From: Okapia johnstoni
Lineage: Eukaryota; Chordata; Mammalia; Artiodactyla; Giraffidae
DNA: 64,000 bases
Direction of reading: 5' to 3'
Assembly (NCBI GenBank): GCA_024291935.2
Contig: CM044309.1
Coordinates: 6,572,001 to 6,636,000 of the forward strand
This document shows positions 1 through 9,604 of the stretch, piece by piece; the stretch's first letter is position 1; every line of letters begins with the position of its first letter. The translations under genes and the position numbers were made by a program. The notes beneath the pieces are model-generated. The model was not told where the DNA came from and did not search any database. It was given only the letters and a program-made list of their open reading frames with translations.

Positions 1-674
1 TCAGCTTCAGGTAGAGCAGTTTGTCTCAATCAGCAATAAAATATTTTTGAAACAGATTCTTGGAGTCAAAATGCATTCAGGCTAGTTACCCTATCTTCTA
101 CAATGTTAGTATTATTTCACAGTATGATCAGTGCTATCTAGAGAGAAAAAAAGGCATCCAAGGCACTGAGAAATGAAGAAATACTTTACTTCCAGTTCAT
201 TTAAAGTATTGCTGAAAGCCAGGAACAAGACCATACTTAAGAATATTTTTTAATAACAGATTCAAATCAAAATGTGTTTCTGGCTTATCTATTATATTCT
301 TCGTTCCCTCTACTATTTAGCTAATCAGAATTGATGTAGTAATATGAAATTAATCTAGATATTATGTTTCAAGTCATAAGTTGGTTTCAACAGACTGTAA
401 TATAATCAGTAATTTAATCAGTTTTATTAGACTAATTTTTAAAAAAGGTTAGAAAACCCATGTAACATCTTGCACTATAAGCAAACAGCATTAATTCAGA
501 TACGCGTTGTGGAGCTTACGTTAAGAATGGTTAATAAGTATTAATATGTTTTAAAAAAATAACTATATGCACTCTAAATGGTGTATTTTTTACCTTATTG
601 ACTACGATGAATATTCAAAATATGAAGCTTGGATTTGTTAAAAAATAAAGGTAAAAAGTTTGAGAACCCCAAAA
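1..674. other. AT-rich unassigned stretch
   Basis: No gene, SINE or LINE that I can name. The base composition is AT-rich with short A-runs, and reading frames are short on both strands. It may hold ancient repeat remnants too decayed to recognise by eye. Confidence 0.5.
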
Positions 675-1195
675 CATAGTGCTATCAACTTATAAAAAAA
701 ATAAAACACAACTTGAGAGTTGTTAGTTAAGTTTTATTTGGGGCAAAATGAGGACTGCAGCCTGGAAGAAAGCACTTCAGATAGCTCTGAGAAACTGTTC
801 CAAAGAATTAGAGGGGAAGGTCAGTATATAAGTGGTTTTTGGTGAAAGGGGAATACATGCAACCAAGCATATCTTTTTCCAGAAGTTTTCTACTCGTCTT
901 GTGAAGCTTTGCTAGTTACTAGGAACATTCATCACCATGAAGGATTTTAGTGCTTTTCTAGATATTGGGAGACACAAAAATTGGGCTCATAAAATTGGCT
1001 CCTGAAAATTTCTAACTAACTGCTCTGCCAGCACCCCTCTCTTCCCAGTACAGAATGCCTCATCTCTGCTCTCTACCCTGTACTCCTATCAAGGGGTATT
1101 GAAGGTCAGCCACTGTAGCAGCACATGACTTAATCCTTAAAGAGGTAGATAGGTACATGGCAAGTGCCCATGGCAAGTGCCAATTTGTAATTGAC
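675..1195 (-). mobile_element. Solo LTR, unclassified ERV1-like family (copy A)
   Basis: Read on the minus strand this has LTR anatomy: a U3-like body, a TATA-like CTTATATA (about 823-830 on the plus strand), then an AATAAAA poly(A) signal (about 733-740) followed by an R/U5-like tail ending near 675. The same sequence recurs at 14525-15045 (opposite strand), 23225-23700 and partly at 40605-40830, so it is an interspersed family. Copy A and the 14.5-kb copy share a distinctive doubled GGCAAGTGCC motif at the U3 end. No internal retroviral region is attached. The family name is not certain from sequence alone. Confidence 0.6.
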
Positions 1196-2824
1196 AGTGC
1201 TTGCCTTTTTAAACCAAGATCTTAAAAATGAGAAAATTTGATTTAAGATAAATTGCTTTTCCCTCAACATTAAAACTAAATGGTCACCACACATAATAGT
1301 CCTTATTTAAAATAATTAAATAACTTTTGGCCTATACACTAAAATAAAGGCAAATGTTTTACACTATTTTTAACAGAAATATATTATGAGATCAATAATG
1401 AGTTTATCAAACACATTAAATACCATTGTCTCTTTCAAACATTGGGATAGATATAACATGTCCAGTGTGTTTATGAAGCTAGTTTTCTGTTTTAGAATAT
1501 AAATCCTGGATTCAACAAAGCAGTGTAAAATCTTGGATTTAAAAGTTGATCTAGGGAATTAATTGAAATTGTGTATTTTAATGTATGTCATTATACCTGT
1601 TCTCAACGTTAACGCTTGAATTATCAACAGAGCTCTCCACTTGCCAGGCATAGCTGTGAGAAAATGGGTAGGGTACATATTATTGTAATTTCGTATAATA
1701 AACATGCTGTCTAGCCCTTTAAAACACATTAAAATCCTGGAGTAGGAAAATAAACTAAAACAAACAAATAAAAAAAATTCAGACAGTCTTGACCGTTCCA
1801 GTTCCACCATGGCGCTTACGAACTGTGCTTTTAAAATTTAGGCCTCAAAGTAGACGCTGTCATCGACAACCTCATCTTCAATAACTTGCGTCACTCCTCA
1901 ATCAATTATTACTGCCTTTATCCTTTCCAGTATTCCCGGGCTGTCCCTCTGAAGATTTTGCGCTGCTCAGTTACATCTTTTAAAGCTTTAATAAACAGCA
2001 CATACCATTATTTGTGAAGATTACTTACAAAGAATCTGCTGATTCAAAGACTCAGTAGCTCTAAACTGGACTATGCTTGTTTGGTATTCTTCCTGTTTTC
2101 AGTATCAGAGAGAGTATCTCTTGTCACTTTTAAGCAACGAATGTAGTTTTAAAAGACAAAAGATAAAGGAAAAAGAACCTATGTCATATTCACTGCCATC
2201 GTCATACTTGTACAGTGGGTGTACAAGTCAAACTCATACAGTCACAGGAGTTAGAGAAGAAATGGGCCTTTCACAGCCAAGCTGTCTGTTTCCTATTAAG
2301 TTTCTGCCTCTTCATCTCCCTTTTGTTTATGCCTCTGAAGTTTCTTCTTGGAAGCTATTGATGTGATGGTAAAAGTAAAAACTTGCTTTAAGCACTCATC
2401 ATACAAATTAAATTTCAAGTAAAAGCAATTGGTATTGCTGCTGAGTAAGTTCTTCCAGTAGATTGCTCAGACACTCTGCAAAATTGCCTGCTGACCTACT
2501 GCTTGGGCCAGAGATGCCAGTGGCCTGATAGCCAATAGTATCTATCATAGGTGACATTTATAGTGGAGAGCTCTGTGCAGTTTTGCCAAAAGTACACAGC
2601 AACGGCAAACAGGCTATTTGAGATGAGATGATATATTAAATTATATCCTGCACTTTCAATTGAAAAATGAGCATCCTGGAGAACTAAAACACTCCTGAAA
2701 CCAAGCTGGAAAAAAATGAAAATTTGAAAGTAGCTAGGTACTTTTATTTTGATAACTGACGATGTAAAAAGTTGGCATATGCACACTTATGAAATGTAGA
2801 GTGCATCCATCATTTTAATTCTTT
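1196..2824. other. Unassigned, mostly AT-rich, with a CpG-containing patch
   Basis: No recognisable gene. Positions about 1800-1990 stand out: GC content is higher and several CpGs survive in an AT-rich background. Frames there are short and stop-containing, so I call no gene. Open frames at 2073-2366 (+) and 2496-2786 (-) show no domain or codon signal and look like chance. Confidence 0.4.
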
Positions 2825-2905
2825 AGGTTTGGTATCGTGACCTTTACAGAATTATCTCCATTTTACAGATGAGAAAACTGAGGCACAACTAGATTGATTT
2901 TATCT
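2825..2905 (+). repeat. MIR SINE fragment
   Basis: Contains the MIR core-like run ATTATCTCCATTTTACAGAT followed by GAGAAAACTGAGGCACA, the most recognisable piece of the mammalian-wide interspersed repeat. It is truncated just before a Bov-tA insertion at 2914. Confidence 0.75.
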
Positions 2906-2913
2906 GAGTTTAA

Positions 2914-3127
2914 ATGGGCTTCCTAGGTGGCTCAGCAGTAAAGAATCCACCTGCAATTCAGGAGATGTGGGTTCTATTCCCGAGTCAGGAAGATACCCCT
3001 GGAGGAGGAAATGGCAACCTACTCCAGTATTCTTGCCTGGGAAAGCCCATGAACAGAGGAGCCTGGCAGGTTACAGTCCATGGGGTCGCAAAAGAGTTGG
3101 ACACAGCTTAGTGACTTGAGCAAGCAC
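2914..3127 (+). mobile_element. Bov-tA SINE
   Basis: Starts GGGCTTCCTAGGTGGCTCAG (tRNA-Glu derived head with A/B-box-like segments), then the shared body CCTGGAGGAGGAAATGGCAA, and ends in the BovB-derived tail around GGGGTCGCAAAAGAG. Full-length monomer. The SINE depends on BovB proteins for mobility. Frames through it at 2914-3111 and 3080-3271 are not genes. Confidence 0.95.
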
Positions 3128-5742
3128 GCTGAGTTAAAACATTTGTTAAGGATTCACATGCGCATAATTGATCCTGAAGCATATTTCTTCCCATTTTTTA
3201 TCATGTTTTACATAATAGAGTATTGTTTAGTTCTGAAGAATCTTGTCTATGAATTATTCTCTAGGGGTTAAAGTGACTAAACATATGTTGTGATTTCAAG
3301 GATGCTAGGAAAGTTTGTAATTCCCCAAAGTATTATGTGGGATTCCCACACATTATGTGTGAATCTATATATAGGTATAGACATAAAATAACATATATCT
3401 TGGACTTCATTGTGAAACTCTGAAACTAAAACTGACCTGATGATTAATCTAGTTCTACTGTATCCTTTTATACATTATGGGTGTAGGGCCAAGAGAGAGG
3501 ATATCTTGTTTAAGCCTACTCATAATTGTACTTGCAGACATAGGGATAGAATTATAGTCTTTAAAAATTTTAAGTTCTTTGTTCTATACCACTTCACCTT
3601 TCTTATCAATAATTTATGACAATCTGATACCAAGTGCTAATATTCTGAGACTCTGGTGAATTCATTAAGGCTAAGTTCTTTTCAGTCCTGACCTGGGAAT
3701 CCATAGCATTCATTATAGGAGACATAATGAAGTAAAGTTTGTTGATATATTAATGAGTCAGAATAGGTTGGCTAGAGTAACTCTTTAAATTTTAATCAAT
3801 CCCAGATCTATATTACAGGGAAAAGTTATCACCTGTGTTTTAGATCTGTGCTAGTGCCTGTATTTAAGCTTTTAGTAGTATGATCAAAGATTGGAGCCTT
3901 ATTATATAGACTCCATTTTCTTTGGATTTTTACCAAAAATATTTTTAGGTTTGATCTTTGTTTATTTTTACTCCTTAGAGTATTCAGATTAAATTAATGA
4001 ATTTTTACAATTCTCTCAGCTGGGTTTCTGACGGTTGGAGATGCCACAGTGGGAAACAAAATCATTCAGAATTAGCTCTTTGGAAATCAAAATATATGGC
4101 TTAGAAGAGCTGTTCTGTGAGCAATAGAATCATGAGTTGTTGAACCTCATTTCCAACTTTCCCTCTGGCAAAGGGTACCTGCTCAAGTTTATATTTAAGA
4201 CTCAAATGTTCATCTGAGACCTCTAGGATTGGGGGGGAAATACCATTCTCTGTGTTTCTAGGGTTTCCTCCCACCAGATTCCTGTTGAGTCTATGGGGAC
4301 ATTACTCTTAAAGAGAATTGCTTCTGATTCATACAGTTGAAAAGAACTACCCACAGGTAATTACTGAGCAGAATCTCCTCCTCACACATAAGCAATAAAA
4401 TAATAGTTTACTAGCTTATTTTCTACAGACAAATATCATTAAAATCTTCCAGGTCATCCTCAAAGTTATGATTTTGGTCTGTCAAGAAACCCTGACTTTA
4501 AATGATGCTATAGAAATACCAAATCATGGATGACCATTAATGAATTAAAACATACTTCAGGCGACTTGGTAAACTGAGGGGAAAGGAAAGATCAAGATAA
4601 GTAATTAGAATTATTAATCTAGCATGGTAAACCAATAAAAGAATCAAAAGATAATTTAAGTAAAAATAATCTCAAGGAATCAGGGGGAAAAAAACCTTTC
4701 TGAATTAGAAAGTATGATTTCCTAATTTAGAAGAATTCTAGTTCCAGCAACTTGGCAAGGTAGGTACGAAGGGCTTGAAAGCACAGCCATAACACCACCT
4801 AAAAATGCTGAACACAATGTTAAATGTAGAATTAAACTTTCAAAAAAAAAAAGCACAAGGTATTGATAACAAGTTGAAATTATAATGGAGTAATCACAGT
4901 TCAGGCATACAAAAAGGGGGTCAGCTGACCATCGAGGACCTGATCTCAGATACATCTCAGGATCACTGAGAACTTGGACTTTCTTTGAAGTGTACCACAC
5001 CCAAGAAGACCAACAACCATATTCAGCACAACACTGGCCAGCTGCAACCTTATGGTTCCAAATTCTCCCTTTGTAACTGCGAAACCATTTTAGATCCCAA
5101 CAAATCTTTATTTAACAAGGACCCTTACTTCTTACAGGTTCCAATTATAATTTTTGATAAACAGCACATGTAATTAACTGTAATCTTGCATTTTTTGTTT
5201 TTCTTTGCCTTTATAAGCCTCTGCCATTTTCAAATGCCTTCTTGAATCTGTGTCTCCCAGGCTGTAGTTCTAAGAAGTCTCTGAAAATGTTCACATAAAA
5301 AATAGAATAGTTTAAAGGAAATAAAATAAAATACACAAAATAATTTTAGTTTCTTCGTTATTCTGGCAATTTTAGCTGATAAAACTTAGTCCTTTTAGTG
5401 TTATCATATTCATTTAAATTGTGTTTTACAGATGCCAATAGTGTTTGAATATTTCCAGTCTGTAAGATCAAATACATATGAACCCAAGCTAAGAATTTCC
5501 CTAAAGTTTTTAGTATCCAAGTTCAAATAAGTAGGCTCAACCATATAACATTTATGCCTTAACTGGCTCCCTGGCCAAAGACCCATCTTAAAATGGTTGC
5601 AAACCAAGGTAGAAAACTCACTCTTGGCTGACAGATCTTTGAACCTGTTCGAGAACAGAGTCACTGGCTTGAGGGAGGAGAGAACATGGCACAGATACAC
5701 GAGGATAAAGTAGGAAACAAACTGGGAACTTCTTGTCATGAA
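3128..5742. other. Unassigned stretch without gene
   Basis: About 2.6 kb with no SINE, LINE or gene that I can name. Short frames at 4722-5000 (-) and 4985-5173 (+) have no recognisable domain. A 10-A run near 4843 could be the tail of an old retrocopy, but no source sequence is identifiable beside it. The 5410-5775 minus frame runs into the BovB at 5743 and is a chance frame. Confidence 0.45.
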
Positions 5743-6462
5743 GTTGGTTGAAAAAGTTGGTTTAAAGCTCAACATTCATAAAACTAAGATCATGGCATCT
5801 TGATCATGATCCCATCACTTAATGGCAAATAGAGGCAGAAACAGTGGAAACAGTGGTTGACTTTATTTTTATTTTCTTGGGCTCAAAAATCACTGCAGAT
5901 AGTGATTGCAGCCATGAAATTAAAAGACATTTGTTCCTTGAAAGAAAAGTTATGACCAACCTAGACAGCATATTAAAAAGCAGAGACATTAGTTTGCCAA
6001 CAAAGGTCCATCTAGTTAAAGCTATGGTTTTTCCAGTGGTCATGTATGGATGTGAGAGTTGGACTATAAAGAAAGCTGAGCGCCAAAGAATTGATGCTTT
6101 TGAACTGTGGTGTTGGAGAAGACTCTTGAGAGTCCCTTGGACTGCAAGGAGATCCAACCAGCCTATCCTAAAGGAGATCAGTCCTGGGTGTTCATTGGAA
6201 GGACTGAAGTTGAAGCTGAAACTCAATACTTCGGCCACCTGATGCAAAGAGCTGACTCATTTGAAAAGACCCTGATGCTGGAAAAGATTGAAGGCTGGAG
6301 AAGGGGACGACAGAGGATGAGATGGTTGGATGGCATCACCAAGTCGATGGACATGAGTTTCAGCAAGCTCTGGGAGTTGGTGATGGACACGGAGGCCTGG
6401 CGTGCTGCAGTCCATGGGATCGCAGAGTCAGACACGACTGAGCAACTGAACTGAACTGAACT
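5743..6462 (+). mobile_element. BovB LINE, 5'-truncated 3' end
   Basis: Encodes the C-terminal part of the BovB (RTE clade) ORF2 after the reverse-transcriptase core, in two frames: 5844-6242 carries the [10 protein letters not shown] and [19 protein letters not shown] blocks, and 6107-6454 the [19 protein letters not shown] block. Comparison with the copy at 16159 shows a one-base deletion near 6221 (CTCAATACTT where the other has CTCCAATACT) that causes the frame switch. It ends in the BovB tandem GAACTGAACTGAACT. Non-functional. Confidence 0.95.
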
Positions 6463-7119
6463 TTAAGTTCTTTAAGCTACTGAAATGTTGAATACCTAGA
6501 TAAAGGAGCCAAGCTACCCTACAAAATGAATAGCTTGCGAGATATGTAAAATGGTTTAGCACATAACCCACTTAAGAGCACATTAGGCAATCAGATTTTT
6601 TCATATTTAAAGTTATTTCTTTGTGTTAACTTTTTTGGTATATACAGCTTTTAGAGAAAGAATTATGGAATATAATCTTGATTTAAAATTCATTTCTTTT
6701 ACTGCGAATTAGAGCTGAGAAAATTGTTAAAATGAACTCTCTTACAGGTCTCATATACAGTAACAATATCTGAAGCACACTGACATGAATTTTGTGCAAA
6801 TCCAGGATTATAATTTTATACTTATTATTATGAATATATTTATTTAAATTTTTTGTATACATATTTAGTGAAAGAATGGCATTATCAATTATCCATAGTT
6901 CTATATCTTAGACATATGAAATATACTTTAAATAAAAAATAGTTTTCAGGTCATTTATGAAGCAATCAGAATATATATTTATTCACCTGGTTTGTCCAAT
7001 GAAAAAGATAAACGTAAAATCTCTCTTTTAAACAACTAAGTTTGTGATTTTTGATGATTGTACAGCATTAAGACCTGAATAGTGGTTATTATTAGTTTAA
7101 TTTGATTTAATATGATCTA
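6463..7119. other. AT-rich unassigned stretch
   Basis: No gene or named repeat seen; low GC and many T/A runs. Confidence 0.5.
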
Positions 7120-7198
7120 AAGAGGAGCCTGACATGCTACAGTCCACGGGATGGCAAGAGTCAGACACAACTTAGCAACTAAACCACCACCACCACAA
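7120..7198 (+). mobile_element. Bov-tA 3' fragment
   Basis: Only the tail of the SINE is present: GAGGAGCCTGACATGCTACA through GAGTCAGACACAACTTAGC, then a (CCA)n-rich end. The head is absent. Confidence 0.85.
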
Positions 7199-7819
7199 AT
7201 CCAGCAGAAAGAAATAAATGAAATAAAACTAACAAAAAAATATATGAAAAGTTAAAGGATTTACCCTTTCCTTAGAAATGGTTAATTGTGGAGAATAAAA
7301 AGAATATCTACATTAAAGTGTGTGTCTCTCCTGCTATTGACTACGTTTCTCAGTTCAGAGGGGGTGGCATTACATCCTACCTCCCAGCTCCACTGCAATC
7401 TGTCCCTGACAGGACCATCCATCTGTTTAGCCTGAACAACCCTACAGTTGCTTATGCGCTTATTCACAGATGTGAGTAGGAGGTTGACTACAGGTTTTCT
7501 GACTTATACTTGAATCCAAGCTAATGTGACACATTTGTAAGCATAGCTGCACATGTTCTGATTTAATTAGGAAATCTCTCCTTTGACTTTCAGAATAGCA
7601 CAGAAACAGAGATTCTGAGTCTAAACAGACCTAGATTCTGAACAGACCTGATGCCGCTTGAAGAAGACGGGTGCGGTGAGGAAACAAAGGCGGTCAGGAA
7701 GCAGGGATGGCTCTAGAAGGGCTGAACAACTGCCTTCACTCTCGGTTTCCTCTTCAGCATCAACGGGAGGTGGAAATCTTGGGAAGAGTCTATTGATTTA
7801 ACCTGAACTCAATGATCCA
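7199..7819. other. Non-repetitive stretch with a possible cryptic exon
   Basis: No repeat recognised. On the plus strand a pyrimidine-rich tract ends in TTTCTCAG at 7353, and GTGAGT starts at 7472; the 118 bases between are open in one frame. This looks like an exon with both splice signals, but such patterns arise by chance and the peptide is not recognisable. Overlapping open frames on both strands (7282-7479) argue against real coding selection. Confidence 0.25.
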
Positions 7820-8092
7820 AACGGAGAAGGCAATGGCACCCCACTCCAGTACCCTTGCCTGGAAAATCCCACAGACAGAGGAGCCTGGTGGGCTGCAGTC
7901 CATGGGGTCGCTAGGAGACGGACACGACTGAGCGACTTCATTTTCACTTTCATGCATTGGAGAAGGGAATGGCAACCCACTCCAGTGTTCTTGCCTGGAG
8001 AATCCCAGGGACGGTGGAGCCTGGTGGGCTGCTGTCTGTGGGGTCGCACAGAGTCGGACACAACTGAGGCGACACAGCAACGGCAGCAGCAA
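7820..8092 (+). mobile_element. Bov-A2 SINE
   Basis: Two tandem BovB-tail-derived units (GGAGAAGGCAATGGCACCCC and GGAGAAGGGAATGGCAACCC), linked by TTTTCACTTTCATGCATT, ending in a GCAGCAGC-type simple tail. This is the dimeric Bov-A2 structure. The open frames across it are SINE shadows. Confidence 0.95.
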
Positions 8093-8101
8093 TGATCCAA
8101 A

Positions 8102-8318
8102 AGGGCTTTCCCAGGGACACAGTGGTAAAGTGTCTGTCTGCCAATACAGGAGATGGGGGTTCGATCCCTGAGTTGGGAAGATCCCCTGGAGAAGGAAAGG
8201 GCAACCCACTCCAGTACTCTTGCCTGGAAAATTCCATGCGCAGGGGAGCCTCATGAGCTACAGTCCATGGGGCTGCAAAAGAGTCGGATTCGACTTAGTG
8301 ACTAAACAACAACAGCAC
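8102..8318 (+). mobile_element. Bov-tA SINE
   Basis: Head GGGCTTTCCCAGGGACACAG, body GATCCCCTGGAGAAGGAAAG, tail GAGTCGGATTCGACTTAGTG. It sits directly behind the Bov-A2; the AATGATCCAAAA stretch recurs on both sides (about 8090-8101 and 8319-8331), consistent with a target-site duplication. Confidence 0.92.
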
Positions 8319-8759
8319 AATGATCCAAAATGTCATAAAGTTACAAATTAATTAGGAACCACTCCATTTCCATAGGTGTGATAGACACTCTTCTAAAACT
8401 CCTATGATACTCTAGCTGCTTCCATGTGATAGTTTTGGATCCTAGAATTATTTACACATTTGGAATGATATTTTCCAGCTGGAAAATTGAAATGTCTCAG
8501 GCATAAATCAGACACTGGACTTCATTCACACTTCTCTAGATCTTAATCAAGATACCTTATAAGCTATGTTGGACACTGTACAATGTTTACAAGTGCAAAA
8601 CGTACTGAGCCTGTGTCAAGCATTTACAAAATCTGCAATGGTGGAGCAATACTCCAGCATGATTTTTATGATAGTGTCTCTGCCTCCCAAAGTGTTTTGC
8701 CTACTGGTGGTAATTGCTTTACAAGTGAAAACTAGCCTCCTCAGTTCTCAGAATACTTG

Positions 8760-9078
8760 TTGTCATTCAAGCATAGCACATCTGCACATCTTTGCTTGTG
8801 CTCCTTTCCCTGTATCTTTTACCTTCTTAGGCTATTTAGTTTAACTTTCAGCTCAGTGTCATGAAGACTCCCTTGATCCTCTCAGTCAATATCAATCCCT
8901 TACTCCTTCTATATTCCCATAGCCCTTTGGTTCATCTGTCGTATCAGGCATCACAACCTGAACTGTGTCTTGCTGTATACTTGTCTCTATTTTCCAGTAC
9001 ACTCATATCTCATTTCTGTTTGTGTGACCCTGTCCTTAGTAAAGGAACTTACGTAAAGTACGCACTCCATAAATGCTA
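8760..9078 (+). repeat. L2 LINE 3' fragment
   Basis: Decayed L2-like 3' region: TTTGCTTGTGCTCCTTTCCC early in the segment, and the typical ending with CACTCCATAAATGCT. Old, with deletions. The frames at 8566-8844 and 8861-9127 run through it and are not genes. Confidence 0.5.
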
Positions 9079-9260
9079 TGCTAAGTCACTTCAGCAGTTT
9101 CCCACTCTTCGACCCCATGGACTGTAGCCTGCCAGGCTTCTCTGTCCAAGGAATTCTCCAGGCAAAGATAACAGATTGGGTTGCTATTTCCTTTTATTTC
9201 TTTTAGGTCTCCTGCATTGGAAGGAGGGTTCTTTACCACTAGCACCACCTGGGAAGCCCC
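9079..9260 (-). mobile_element. Bov-tA SINE, diverged
   Basis: Reverse-complement Bov-tA: GACCCCATGGACTGTAGCCT near the low end and CCACCTGGGAAGCCCC at the high end. The central segment is disturbed by a T-rich insertion around 9190-9205. Confidence 0.88.
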
Positions 9261-9435
9261 TATAAATGCTAATTGGGTTGAATTTTAGATATTCACAAAA
9301 TGCAAGTTGCAGTAAAGCTGTTTTTATAGCTGTATGCAGATAGTTCAGTTTCGTCAACAAGTAGAGATCTGATAATTTATATATTTTATATTTGTTTACC
9401 CCTGTATAGTTTAGAAGTACCTCTATAATTTATAG

Positions 9436-9604
9436 AGGGCTTCCCTCATAGCTCAGTTAGTACAGAATCTGACTGCAAAGCAGGAGACCTGGGGTCGATT
9501 CCTGGGTCAGAAAGATCCCCTGGAGAAGGAAATGGCAGCCCACTCCAGTATTCTTGCCTGGAGAATCCCATGGAGAGAGGAGCCTGGCAGGCTACAGTCT
9601 ATGG
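9436..9604 (+). mobile_element. Bov-tA SINE, 3'-truncated
   Basis: Head GGGCTTCCCTCATAGCTCAG to GGCTACAGTCTATGGCG, where it stops abruptly against the antisense L1 that begins at 9605. Confidence 0.92.

Noticed and set aside
2914..2990. tRNA-like promoter boxes in Bov-tA heads
   Set aside because: These are SINE heads derived from tRNA-Glu; no cloverleaf or functional tRNA gene remains here or in the other copies.
5819..6247. 142-aa minus-strand frame
   Set aside because: Antisense shadow of the BovB at 5743-6462.
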